The notes: generated by a model from the letters alone, not told the origin. Shown: positions 24,955 through 33,061, counted from the first letter of the stretch. The stretch is DNA of 33,188 bases from Brachybacterium sp. YJGR34 (GCF_003347015.1 NZ_PNFB01000028.1:1-33188); one strand, 5' to 3'. A program made the numbers and translations.

Positions 24955-26594
24955 GCACCAGACCTCCCTCGCCCCCGCCCCGGCTGCCCGGGTACGAGTT
25001 CGAGCAGCTGCTGGGCTCCGGCGGCTTCGCCGACGTGTTCCTCTACCGCCAGTTCCGCCCGCAGCGGCGGGTGGCGATCAAGGTGCTGCTGTCCAACGTC
25101 CTGGACGACTCGGTCCGGCGGCAGTTCGACTCCGAGGCCAACGTCATGGCCCAGATGTCGACCCATCCGTCGATCGTGACGATCCACCAGGCCGAGGTCT
25201 CCGACGACCATCGGCCGTACATCGTCATGGAGTACTGCCCGCGGCCGAACTACGGCGTGCGCTTCCGTGCGGAGCGGATCACGGTCGCGGAGGCGCTGCG
25301 GGTCGGCGTCCAGATCGCCGGCGCCGTCGAGACCGCGCACCGCGCCGGTATCCTGCACCGGGACATCAAGCCGGCGAACATCCTGGTCACCGACTACAAC
25401 CGTCCCGCGCTGACGGACTTCGGCATCTCCATCGCGACGGGACAGGGTGAGGACGTCGAGGATTCCCAGGGCATGTCGATCCCGTGGTCGCCGCCGGAGT
25501 TCTTCGCGGACCCGCCGCGCGCTGACCTGCGCAGCGACGTCTTCTCGCTCGCGGCGACCGTGTACTCCCTGCTCGCGGGGCAGACTCCCTTCGAGCTGCG
25601 CGGCCGGCGCAACACCGCCTCGGACCTCATCCACCGCATCTCCGCAGAGCCGCTGCGGCCGCTCGAGCGGCCGGATGTGCCGGAGGAGCTGAACCGGGTG
25701 CTGTCGATCGCGATGGCCAAGGATCCGGCCGCTCGCTACGACACCGCGCTCGCCCTGGGGCGCGGGCTGCAGCAGGTCGAGCTCGCCCTCTCGCTGCCCG
25801 TCACCCAGATGGACGTGCTCGACGAGCGCGGCGCGGCGGGAGCTCACGAGGCCGAGGACGACGAGCTGGACATGCACACGCGGATCCGCCGGGTCTCGAC
25901 CGTGGATCCCGAGAGCAGCTCCGGGCCCGGGGAGCGCTCGCGGCGCTCGCTGGACCGCTTCGCCGGTGTCGCCCCCGCCCTCGCGCCCGGGTCCGCCGCC
26001 TCCCCGGCGGCGGTCTCCGCGCCCTCCGCCTCGGACGAGACGCTGCTGCGACCGGCCGGCGCGCCGCTGGGCCACGGCGCGCGGTCCGGGCCGGCACCGG
26101 TCGGGCCGGAATCTGAGGAGGACCCACCGACCTCCTCCACCCCCGCCTGGCCCTTCGTGACGCTCGCCGCGGTGCTGATCATCGTGCTCGGCATCGGCTC
26201 GGCCCTCGCGGTGCAGTACTTCCTGGTGCCGGAGCCGGAGCCGATCGCCACTTCGGAGATCGACGTCGCCACCGCCCAGGGCCCGCCGCCCGGCAAGCCC
26301 ACGGCCGTGGAGATCGAGATCATCGCTCCCCAGGAGGGCGCGGGGAGCCCCGCCCGCGCCAAGGTCACCTGGGAGCAGCCGGAGAACTTCACCGAGGACG
26401 ACTTCTTCCAGGTCCAGTGGGTCGACCTCCCCGAGAACTACGACCGCTACGCACAGCCGATCGACGTCCACGGACGGAACTCCACCGTGATGGAGGTTCC
26501 GCCGCAGCTGCCGGAGCGCTGCGCCACGGTCCGGACCGTGACGGCCAACGGCAGGTCCAGCGAACCGGTCGAGGTGTGTCTGGATGAGAGCTGA
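24951..26594 (+). CDS. Transmembrane Ser/Thr protein kinase with an extracellular FN3-like domain
   Basis: This 547-aa protein has a Hanks-type kinase domain (~14-285): glycine loop GSGGFADVF (22-30), Lys44, Glu62, HRDIKPAN (His136-Asn143), DFG (156-158) and a SPPE motif. All catalytic residues are present. The activation loop has Ser (171, 175, 179) where many homologues have Thr. A juxtamembrane stretch includes MHTRIRRVSTVD (Thr310), then a disordered region, one membrane helix (~397-425) and an extracellular domain (~445-547) that looks like a single FN3/Ig fold with two Cys near its end. There are no PASTA repeats. It is likely the kinase for the FHA partners and the opponent of the PP2C enzyme encoded just upstream. 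The ATG overlaps the previous stop. The external domain could sense the fibre proteins, which is inference. Confidence 0.93.
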   Translation: MSTRPPSPPPRLPGYEFEQLLGSGGFADVFLYRQFRPQRRVAIKVLLSNVLDDSVRRQFDSEANVMAQMSTHPSIVTIHQAEVSDDHRPYIVMEYCPRPNYGVRFRAERITVAEALRVGVQIAGAVETAHRAGILHRDIKPANILVTDYNRPALTDFGISIATGQGEDVEDSQGMSIPWSPPEFFADPPRADLRSDVFSLAATVYSLLAGQTPFELRGRRNTASDLIHRISAEPLRPLERPDVPEELNRVLSIAMAKDPAARYDTALALGRGLQQVELALSLPVTQMDVLDERGAAGAHEAEDDELDMHTRIRRVSTVDPESSSGPGERSRRSLDRFAGVAPALAPGSAASPAAVSAPSASDETLLRPAGAPLGHGARSGPAPVGPESEEDPPTSSTPAWPFVTLAAVLIIVLGIGSALAVQYFLVPEPEPIATSEIDVATAQGPPPGKPTAVEIEIIAPQEGAGSPARAKVTWEQPENFTEDDFFQVQWVDLPENYDRYAQPIDVHGRNSTVMEVPPQLPERCATVRTVTANGRSSEPVEVCLDES

Positions 26595-26648
26595 GAGGTA
26601 CCGTGCCTCCATGATGTGGGGCCGAGGCGACAGAGGGGACAGCTGACG

Positions 26649-27359
26649 ATGGCGTCGACGATTTCGGTCGAGTTCTGCGGGGAGTGGTATCGCGTCGAGG
26701 ACGGTGAGGAGCTCACCATCGGGCGCGAGGCGGACCTCGCCGTCGACGAGGACAATCCCTTCCTCCATCGGCGCTTCCTGACGATCGTGCAGGTGGAGTC
26801 GATGTGGTGGCTGGTGAACATCGGCTCGCGCCTGTCGGCCACGATCACCGACGGGAGCGGGTCGATGCAGGCCTGGCTCGCGCCCGGCGCTCGGATCCCG
26901 CTGGTGTTCGACGTGACCAAGGTGGTGTTCACCGCCGGTCCCACCACCTACGATCTCGCCGTGCACGCCGACTCCCCGGAGTTCGCGCGGATCGCCGGTC
27001 CGGAGGACCCGGCGGGGGAGACCACGATGGGGTCGGTGCAGCTGACGCCCAGCCAGAAGCTGCTGATCCTCGCGCTCGCCGAGCCGATGCTGAGCCGTGA
27101 GGGGTCCGGCATGAGCGCGGTGCCCACCTCCGCGCAGGCTTCGACGCGCCTGGGCTGGCCGATGACGAAGTTCAACCGCAAGCTCGACAACGTGTGCGAC
27201 AAGCTGGATCGGCTGGGCGTGCGCGGCCTGCGCGGCGGACCCGGGAAGCTCGCGAGCAACCGCCGTGCCCGCCTGGTGGAGCACGCGGTGTTCTCGCGCC
27301 TGGTCACCACGGAGGACCTGCCGCTGCTCGACCAGGCCCAGGACACCGACGAGGACTGA
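26649..27359 (+). CDS. FHA-like / winged-helix-like protein
   Basis: This 236-aa soluble protein has an N-terminal FHA-like half (~1-105: LTIGREADL, LHRRFL, WWLVNIGS) and a C-terminal helical half (~130-205) that reads like a winged helix-turn-helix (LTPSQKLLILALAEPML ... TKFNRKLDNVCDKLDRLGV). The FHA signature is degenerate (LHRRF instead of SxRH, NIGS instead of NG). The ATG at 26649 is chosen because AGAGGGGA ends 9 nt upstream. It lies between the kinase (54 nt before) and the type VII-like ATPase (51 nt after). It could be a phospho-responsive regulator of this locus, or the HTH could be a protein-binding module; I cannot decide between them. Confidence 0.75.
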   Translation: MASTISVEFCGEWYRVEDGEELTIGREADLAVDEDNPFLHRRFLTIVQVESMWWLVNIGSRLSATITDGSGSMQAWLAPGARIPLVFDVTKVVFTAGPTTYDLAVHADSPEFARIAGPEDPAGETTMGSVQLTPSQKLLILALAEPMLSREGSGMSAVPTSAQASTRLGWPMTKFNRKLDNVCDKLDRLGVRGLRGGPGKLASNRRARLVEHAVFSRLVTTEDLPLLDQAQDTDED

Positions 27360-27410
27360 CCCGGTCACCGGGCCGGAGAGGCGCGTCGTGCGCCCGGGGA
27401 GGAAGTACCG

Positions 27411-30400
27411 ATGCGCATCAAGCTCACGCTGCGCCGTCCGGAGGATCGGCTGACCGATCTCGAGGTGACGGCCGATGCGACCGCCACGGTGGCCGATGTC
27501 GCCGGAGCGCTCTATCTCGCCGATCCGCTGCGCGGGGACGTCGAGGCGCCGGAGGGACTGACCCTCCAGGTGCAGGATCCCGGCGCGGGCCCGGGCGCCC
27601 ATGGCGTGCGCTCCCTGGACCGGGAGATCGACCTGATCCAGGCCGGTCTGCGATCCGGCAGCGTGGTCTCCATCGCCCGCTCCTCGAGCGAGTACGCCAC
27701 GCGCTCGGAATCCCGGGGCGCGGCCGTCGCGCTGCTGCGCGTCCTCTCGGGCCCGGAGGCCGGGCGTGAGTTCCCGCTGCCCTCCGGCTCGAGCGTGATC
27801 GGCCGCGAGGGGGATCTCGACATCCGCATCGCCGATCCGATGCTCTCCAAGCGCCACGCCCGAATCAACGTGGGCGACGCCGTCGAGATCGTCGACCTGC
27901 GCTCCTCCAACGGGGTGGTGATCGGCGGCGAGCAGGTCCAGCGTGCGGTCATCGGCCCGGCGGACACCGTCCTGATCGGCGAGACCACCTTCTCGGTGAT
28001 CACCCTGCAGCGCTCCGGCGGCACCGCGCCGAGCTCGCCGGTGGTGGAGTTCAACCGCTCCCCGCGCGTGGTGCCGCGCTTCCCGTACCGGCCGCTCAAG
28101 GCACCGACGCCGCCGAAGGAGCCCAGTCCTCAGTTCTTCCCGATCTTCATGATGTTCGCGCCGATCCTCATGGGCGCCTTCATGTTCTCGATGACCCGCA
28201 GCCCCTTCTCGCTCATGTTCGTGTTCATGATGCCGATGATGGCGACGGCCGGGTACCTGAACCGCAAGTTCCAGCAGAAGAAGGTCCTCGAGCGCCAGAT
28301 CGAGAACTTCGAGGAGGGGCTCGCCTCCCTCAAGCGTCGGGTCACCGCGGCGCAGGACCTCGAGCGCGCGGTGCGGCTGGTCGAGACCCCCTCCGCCGCG
28401 GACACCGTCGACGCCGCCTTCCGCCTGGGACGGCTGCTGTGGACGCACCGTCCCGAGCACGACGCCTTCGGGACCGTCCGCCTGGGCCTGGGCATCGCCG
28501 AGTCCCGGGTGGGCATCGAGATGCCGGGGGAGAACGACGCGATCCCGCTGTACTACGACATGCTCGACGACATGCACGAGGAGTACCGGATGATCGCCGG
28601 CGTGCCGGTGGTCGCCGAGCTCCGACATGCCGGGAACCTGGGCGTCGCCGGCGGCGGCGAGGGGGCCGACGGGGTGGCGCGCGGCCTCGTCACCCAGATC
28701 TTCTCCCTGCACTCCCCGGCCGAGGTCGCGATCGCGGCGATCACCTCCCGCTCCAGCCGGGAGTCGTGGCAGTGGCTGAAGTGGCTGCCGCACACCTCGA
28801 GCCCGCACTCGCCGCTGCCCGGCGACCACCTCGCCGACACCCCCGGCCGCGGCACCTCGCTGCTCTCCCGCATCGAGGAGCTGATCGCCCAGCGGGCGGG
28901 CGACGCCGCGCCCCAGCTGCGCACCCGGATGACCGCGGACGTGACGAGCGAGCCGCCGCTGCCGCCGGAGCCGGTCACCCCGCATCTCGTCGTGGTGATC
29001 GAGGACGACGCGCCCGTGGACCGGGCCCGCCTGGTCCGCATCGCCGAGCGCGGCCCCGACGTCGGCGTGCACGTGATCTGGTGCGCCTCCAACGTGGCGG
29101 CGCTGCCCGCGGCCTGCCGCACCTACGTCTCCGTCGAGGAGTCCGTGGAGGGGGCGAGCGCCGGGCACGTGCGACTGGGGGAGCGGTTCTACCCGGTGAC
29201 GGTCGAGACCGTCTCCGTCGAGGTCGCCGCGGGCGTGGCCCGTCATCTCGCCCCCGTGGTCGATGCCGGAGTCCCGATCGACGACGACTCCGACCTCCCG
29301 CGCGCGATCTCCTACCTCAAGCTGGGCGGCCTACAGATGGCGGAGGACCCCCACCACATCATCGAGCGCTGGAAGGAGAACAACTCCCTCACCCCGCGCG
29401 ACGGCTCCGAGCCCCAGCGCCGCAAGCACGATGCGAACCTGCGCGGACTGATCGGCCACAACGGCCAGGACGCCTTCCACCTGGATCTGCGCACCAACGG
29501 CCCGCACGCCTTGGTGGGCGGCACCACCGGTGCCGGCAAGTCCGAGTTCCTGCAGGCCTGGGTGATGGGCATGGCCACGGCGCACAGCCCCGACCGCGTC
29601 ACCTTCCTGTTCGTGGACTACAAGGGCGGGGCGGCCTTCGCCGATGCGATCGAGCTCCCGCACGCCGTGGGCCTGGTCACCGACCTCTCGCAGCATCTGG
29701 TGCGCCGAGCGCTGACGTCCCTGCGGGCCGAGCTCCACCACCGCGAGCATCTGCTGAACCGGAAGAAGGCCAAGGACCTGGTCTCGCTCGAGCGCACCGG
29801 GGACCCGGAGACCCCGCCCAGCCTGATCATCATCGTCGACGAGTTCGCGGCGCTCGCGAAGGAGATCCCCGAGTTCGTCGACGGCGTCGTGGACGTCGCC
29901 GCGCGCGGGCGCTCCCTGGGACTGCACCTGATCCTGGCGACGCAGCGGCCCGCGGGCGTCATCAAGGACAACCTCCGGGCCAACACCAACCTGCGCATCG
30001 CGCTGCGGATGGCCGACGAGGCCGACTCCAAGGACATCCTGGGAGATGCGATGGCCGCGCACTTCGATCCGGGGATCCCCGGCCGCGCCGCCGCGAAGAC
30101 CGGTCCCGGCCGGATCGCGACCTTCCAGACCGGGTACGCGGGAGGGTGGACCACCCACGAGCCGGAGCGGGCTCGCATCGACATCGTCGAGAAGGACTTC
30201 GGGACCGGCGAGCAGTGGGACATCCCCTCGCCGCCCACCAAGGAGGTCGCGGATCCCGGCCCCAACGACATCTCCCGCGTGGTCTCGACCGTCCGGGCCG
30301 CGGCGGAGCGGGCGGGCGTGCCCGCCCCCCGCAAGCCGTGGCTCTCGGAGCTGGCCGACGCCTACGACCTCTCGCGCCTGCCCACCCGGCGCACCGACGA

Positions 30401-31877
30401 GGAGCTGCTGCTCGGGGTCATGGACGTTCCCGAGGACCAGGCCCAGCCGACGATCTCGTACTACCCGGACCGCGACGGGAACATGGCCATCTACGGCACC
30501 GGCGGCTCGGGCAAGTCGACCACCCTGCGCACGATCGCGATCTCGGCGGCCTCGACCGTCCGCGGTGGGCCCGTGCACGTGTACGGCCTCGACTTCGGCG
30601 CCTCGGGCCTGACGATGCTCGAGGACCTCCCGCACGTCGGCGCGATCATCCCCGGGGACGACGAGGAGCGCGTCATCCGCCTCCTGCGCACCCTGCGCGA
30701 GCTCATCGACGAGCGGTCCAAGCAGTTCGCGAAGATGCGCGCCGGCTCGGTCGCGGAGTACCGGGAGCTGGCCGGGACGCCGGACACCCCGCGCATCCTG
30801 CTGCTGGTCGACGGCATGGCGGCCTTCCGCGAAGCGTACGACTACTCGAACCTCTCGAAGTGGTTCACGACCTTCGTGCAGATCGCGACCGACGGCCGTC
30901 AGGTGGGTGTGCACGTGATCGTCACCGGCGACCGTCCCAACGCCATCCCCACCTCGCTGGGCTCCTCGATCCAGCGGCGCCTGATCCACCGGATGGCCAG
31001 CCCCGACGACTACGCCGGCTTCGGGGAGCCCAAGGACGTGCTGGACGGCAGCTCGCCTCCCGGACGGGCGATCCTCAGCGGCCACGAGGTGCAGGTCGCG
31101 GTGCACGGCGGCGACTCCAACGTCGCGATCCAGTCCCGTGAGGTCGCCAAGCTCGCCACGGCGATGCGGCGCGCCGGGGTGCCGCCCGCCCCCGCGATCG
31201 AGCGGCTGCCCGAACGCGTGGAGTTCTCGACCCTGCGCCCCATCGTCGGCGGGAGGCCGGTGCTGGGTCTGGCCGACGAGACCCTCGCGGAGCTCACCTA
31301 CGAGCCGCGCGGCGCCTTCATGGTCACCGGACCGATGGGGGCGGGCCGCACGACCGCGATGCTGACCATCGCCACCGGGCTGAAGGCGATGGAGACCCCG
31401 ATGCGCCTGGTGCGCTTCTCCTCGCGGCGGACCCCGCTGACGGGCCTGCCGATCTGGGACGTGGAGGGCTCGGATCCGGAGACCGTCAAGGACCTCGCCG
31501 ATCAGCTGCGCCGCACCATCGAGTCCGGTGCCGTGGGGGAGGGCCGGCTGGCGCTGTTCATCGACGGGGTCGCCGATTTCACCGGCAGCGGGGTGGAGAA
31601 CGACCTCGACAAGCTGATCCGCGCGAGCACCCGCGAGGGGCAGTTCGTGGTGGGCGAGAACGAGTCCTCGACCTGGTCGCAGGCCTACGTGCTGGCGCAG
31701 CCGTTCAAGGCCGGGCGTCGCGGGCTGCTCCTGCAGCCCGGTGACATGGACGGCGACGCGCTGCTGGGCACCGGCCTGGGGAGGATCCGTCGTGCCGATT
31801 TCCCGCCCGGGCGCGGCTTCCTCGTCCACAGCGGGCGCGCGATGAAGCTGCAGGTCGCGCAGATCACGACCGGGTGA
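27411..31877 (+). CDS. Type VII secretion-like FtsK/SpoIIIE ATPase with N-terminal FHA domain (EssC/EccC-type)
   Basis: This 1488-aa membrane ATPase would drive export of WXG100 proteins. Order: N-terminal ~85 residues possibly of ubiquitin-like fold; FHA domain (~108-190: VIGRE at 129-133, LSKRHARI, SSNG); two membrane helices (~243-285); then three FtsK/SpoIIIE ATPase domains in one chain. Domain 1 has Walker A GGTTGAGKS (Lys710) and a full Walker B VDEF (Asp810-Glu811). Domain 2 has GTGGSGKST (Lys1035) but LLLVDG without Glu. Domain 3 has GPMGAGRTT (Arg1313 for Lys) and FIDG without Glu. In EccC/EssC proteins the first domain is likewise the catalytic one and later domains bind substrate. 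The FHA at the N-terminus recalls Firmicutes EssC more than mycobacterial EccC. GGGGAGGAAG lies just before the ATG. No EccB/D/E, MycP, EsaA or EssA/B gene is in the window. Confidence 0.9.
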   Translation: MRIKLTLRRPEDRLTDLEVTADATATVADVAGALYLADPLRGDVEAPEGLTLQVQDPGAGPGAHGVRSLDREIDLIQAGLRSGSVVSIARSSSEYATRSESRGAAVALLRVLSGPEAGREFPLPSGSSVIGREGDLDIRIADPMLSKRHARINVGDAVEIVDLRSSNGVVIGGEQVQRAVIGPADTVLIGETTFSVITLQRSGGTAPSSPVVEFNRSPRVVPRFPYRPLKAPTPPKEPSPQFFPIFMMFAPILMGAFMFSMTRSPFSLMFVFMMPMMATAGYLNRKFQQKKVLERQIENFEEGLASLKRRVTAAQDLERAVRLVETPSAADTVDAAFRLGRLLWTHRPEHDAFGTVRLGLGIAESRVGIEMPGENDAIPLYYDMLDDMHEEYRMIAGVPVVAELRHAGNLGVAGGGEGADGVARGLVTQIFSLHSPAEVAIAAITSRSSRESWQWLKWLPHTSSPHSPLPGDHLADTPGRGTSLLSRIEELIAQRAGDAAPQLRTRMTADVTSEPPLPPEPVTPHLVVVIEDDAPVDRARLVRIAERGPDVGVHVIWCASNVAALPAACRTYVSVEESVEGASAGHVRLGERFYPVTVETVSVEVAAGVARHLAPVVDAGVPIDDDSDLPRAISYLKLGGLQMAEDPHHIIERWKENNSLTPRDGSEPQRRKHDANLRGLIGHNGQDAFHLDLRTNGPHALVGGTTGAGKSEFLQAWVMGMATAHSPDRVTFLFVDYKGGAAFADAIELPHAVGLVTDLSQHLVRRALTSLRAELHHREHLLNRKKAKDLVSLERTGDPETPPSLIIIVDEFAALAKEIPEFVDGVVDVAARGRSLGLHLILATQRPAGVIKDNLRANTNLRIALRMADEADSKDILGDAMAAHFDPGIPGRAAAKTGPGRIATFQTGYAGGWTTHEPERARIDIVEKDFGTGEQWDIPSPPTKEVADPGPNDISRVVSTVRAAAERAGVPAPRKPWLSELADAYDLSRLPTRRTDEELLLGVMDVPEDQAQPTISYYPDRDGNMAIYGTGGSGKSTTLRTIAISAASTVRGGPVHVYGLDFGASGLTMLEDLPHVGAIIPGDDEERVIRLLRTLRELIDERSKQFAKMRAGSVAEYRELAGTPDTPRILLLVDGMAAFREAYDYSNLSKWFTTFVQIATDGRQVGVHVIVTGDRPNAIPTSLGSSIQRRLIHRMASPDDYAGFGEPKDVLDGSSPPGRAILSGHEVQVAVHGGDSNVAIQSREVAKLATAMRRAGVPPAPAIERLPERVEFSTLRPIVGGRPVLGLADETLAELTYEPRGAFMVTGPMGAGRTTAMLTIATGLKAMETPMRLVRFSSRRTPLTGLPIWDVEGSDPETVKDLADQLRRTIESGAVGEGRLALFIDGVADFTGSGVENDLDKLIRASTREGQFVVGENESSTWSQAYVLAQPFKAGRRGLLLQPGDMDGDALLGTGLGRIRRADFPPGRGFLVHSGRAMKLQVAQITTG

Positions 31878-31882
31878 GCGGT

Positions 31883-31911
31883 GCCCGCGGTCGTGCCGTC
31901 CGGCCGCGGGC
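31883..31911 (+). terminator. Hairpin after the type VII-like ATPase gene
   Basis: Perfect 8-bp stem GCCCGCGG (31883-31890) / CCGCGGGC (31904-31911), extendable by GTG/CAC across a 2-nt bulge, starting 5 nt after the stop. There is no T-tract, so it may be a partial terminator separating the ATPase operon from the WXG100 promoter. Confidence 0.5.
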
Positions 31912-31949
31912 GCACCGGGCCCGAGAGCCCGCTCCGGTCCGCTCGTCCA

Positions 31950-31996
31950 CATGGGGACTCCTCCCCATGGTGGGGGTGCGGTGATCGCTCTACAGT
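31950..31996 (+). promoter_or_regulatory. WXG100 gene promoter with palindromic operator
   Basis: An 8-bp perfect palindrome (CATGGGGA 31950-31957, 4-nt spacer, TCCCCATG 31962-31969) precedes GGGGTGCGGTG (31973-31983) and the -10 TACAGT (31991-31996). The same order recurs at 33062-33107: TGGGGA-N4-TCCCCA, GGGGTG, and a -10 that starts exactly 18 nt after the start of GGGGTG. The palindrome overlaps the place of a -35 box, as expected for an operator or activator site. The regulator is unknown. Confidence 0.65.
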
Positions 31997-32074
31997 GAGG
32001 CTGTCGAGCAGGACAGCAGGCCCGTGCGCCGGGGAGGTCGCGGGCGCAGCAGATCAGGAAGGGGAACCCGGATC

Positions 32075-32344
32075 GTGAACGCCACGAAGGGCATGAATGT
32101 CGAGGAAGTCCGGCGGATGTCGAATCAGCTGCGCGAGGCGGCGGAGGAGATCACCCGGATCGAGCAGGAGCTCACCTCCGGTCTCGAGGGAGTCGACTGG
32201 ACCGGCCCGGATGCCGATCGCTTCCGCGGGCAGTGGTCCGGGGAGATGGTCCCGGCGCTGCAGCAGATCATGAACGCGGTCAACGAGCTCGGGGACTCCG
32301 CGGACGCGAACGCCGCGGAGCAGGAGGCGACCTCGTCCTCCTGA
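32075..32344 (+). CDS. WXG100-family secreted protein (Esx-like)
   Basis: This 89-aa, mostly helical protein has the WXG100 fold: helix, Trp42-Thr43-Gly44 hairpin, helix. WXG100 proteins are exported as helical hairpin dimers by type VII systems, and the matching ATPase is the preceding gene. The GTG at 32075 is preferred because AGGAAGGGG (32056-32064) lies 10 nt before it; an ATG at 32093 is the alternative and would give a short first helix. No second WXG100 gene is adjacent, suggesting a homodimer. I see no YxxxD/E export signal near the C-terminus, which ends in a Ser-rich tail. It has its own promoter and is followed by a hairpin. Confidence 0.9.
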   Translation: MNATKGMNVEEVRRMSNQLREAAEEITRIEQELTSGLEGVDWTGPDADRFRGQWSGEMVPALQQIMNAVNELGDSADANAAEQEATSSS

Positions 32345-32353
32345 CGGGACGAC

Positions 32354-32378
32354 GGGCGCCGGGGGAGCGCCGGTGCCC
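32354..32378 (+). terminator. Hairpin after the WXG100 gene
   Basis: GGGCGCCGG (32354-32362) pairs with CCGGTGCCC (32370-32378) through a 9-bp stem with one G-T pair and a 7-nt loop, 9 nt after the stop. No T-run follows. It may attenuate transcription so that the WXG100 mRNA exceeds the downstream message. Confidence 0.5.
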
Positions 32379-32456
32379 GGATGGCGGATTCCGCCCGGGC
32401 CTGCGTCGTCCTGGTAGGTTTGTCGCCGTCGACGGTGGGAAGAACGGAGCGTGTCC

Positions 32457-32939
32457 ATGGCCAGGAGCATCGAGTATCCGAGTCCGGATTTCCCGGGCCC
32501 GCCCCGCATCTCGGTCACCGTGCCGGACGAGTGGGAGCCGCTCACCGTGCCCGGGGTGCAGCTCGCGGTGGCACAGCCCCGGGTGGAGGGGCAGTTCCGC
32601 GCCAATGTCGTGGTGACGGTCCAGCGCTTCGGTCCGGAGTTCACGCTCGAATCGGCGCGCGCCGGCCTGGACCAGCGCAAGGCGTCGCTGCCGGAGCTCG
32701 AGGAGCTCGGCACGGGGGAGCTCGAGATCGGGGGGCGCACCTGGATCGCGAGCGAGTACGGCTACACCCAGCCCGGTCGCTCCACGGTGGTGCAGGCAGC
32801 GCGCTATGCGGTCGTCGACCGTGGCGGCGTCGCCACGGACGTGCTGGAGATCGTGGGCAGCTGCGGCGCCGAGAGCGCCGATGACGAGATCGAGACCGTC
32901 CGCGCGATCCAGGATTCCGTGATCCTCGACCTCAGCTGA
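32457..32939 (+). CDS. Small LpqN/DcrB-like protein without signal peptide
   Basis: This 160-aa protein shows the pattern of the LpqN/LpqT and DcrB-like group: an early VPDEWEPL segment, alternating strands (FRANVVVTVQRF), a middle helix rich in Lys/Glu, and late strands ending in a helix (IETVRAIQDSVIL). The assignment is by eye and modest. Unlike LpqN there is no lipoprotein or Sec signal, so it should be cytoplasmic, or exported by the type VII-like route. The ATG at 32457 has GGAG (32446-32449) at 7 nt; a GTG two codons earlier (32451) is also possible. It lies 112 nt after the WXG100 gene and before a strong terminator, so the two form one unit. A chaperone or accessory role is speculation. 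Confidence 0.7.
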   Translation: MARSIEYPSPDFPGPPRISVTVPDEWEPLTVPGVQLAVAQPRVEGQFRANVVVTVQRFGPEFTLESARAGLDQRKASLPELEELGTGELEIGGRTWIASEYGYTQPGRSTVVQAARYAVVDRGGVATDVLEIVGSCGAESADDEIETVRAIQDSVILDLS

Positions 32940-32967
32940 CCGCCCGCCCAGGGCGGAGTGCGCACCT

Positions 32968-33001
32968 GGACCCCGGACCTGCCCGAGCAGGTCCGGGGTC
33001 C
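32968..33001 (+). terminator. Strong hairpin ending the WXG100 unit
   Basis: A perfect 14-bp stem (GGACCCCGGACCTG 32968-32981 with CAGGTCCGGGGTCC 32988-33001) closes a 6-nt loop, 29 nt after the stop codon. A modestly T-containing TGCTGTGT follows. It is the second strongest hairpin in the window. Confidence 0.85.
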
Positions 33002-33061
33002 TGCTGTGTCCGTCGTCCCGAGCGCCGGCGCCGGCGCGGCATGCTCTCGGGGAGTGCTGCC

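Noticed and set aside
27360..27372. Palindrome CCCGGTCACCGGG before the ATPase gene, sharing GGTGACCGG (other strand) with the giant gene promoters
   Set aside because: A 9-base GC-rich match at two kinds of site is too weak to claim a common operator; worth keeping in mind only if a binding motif search finds it enriched.
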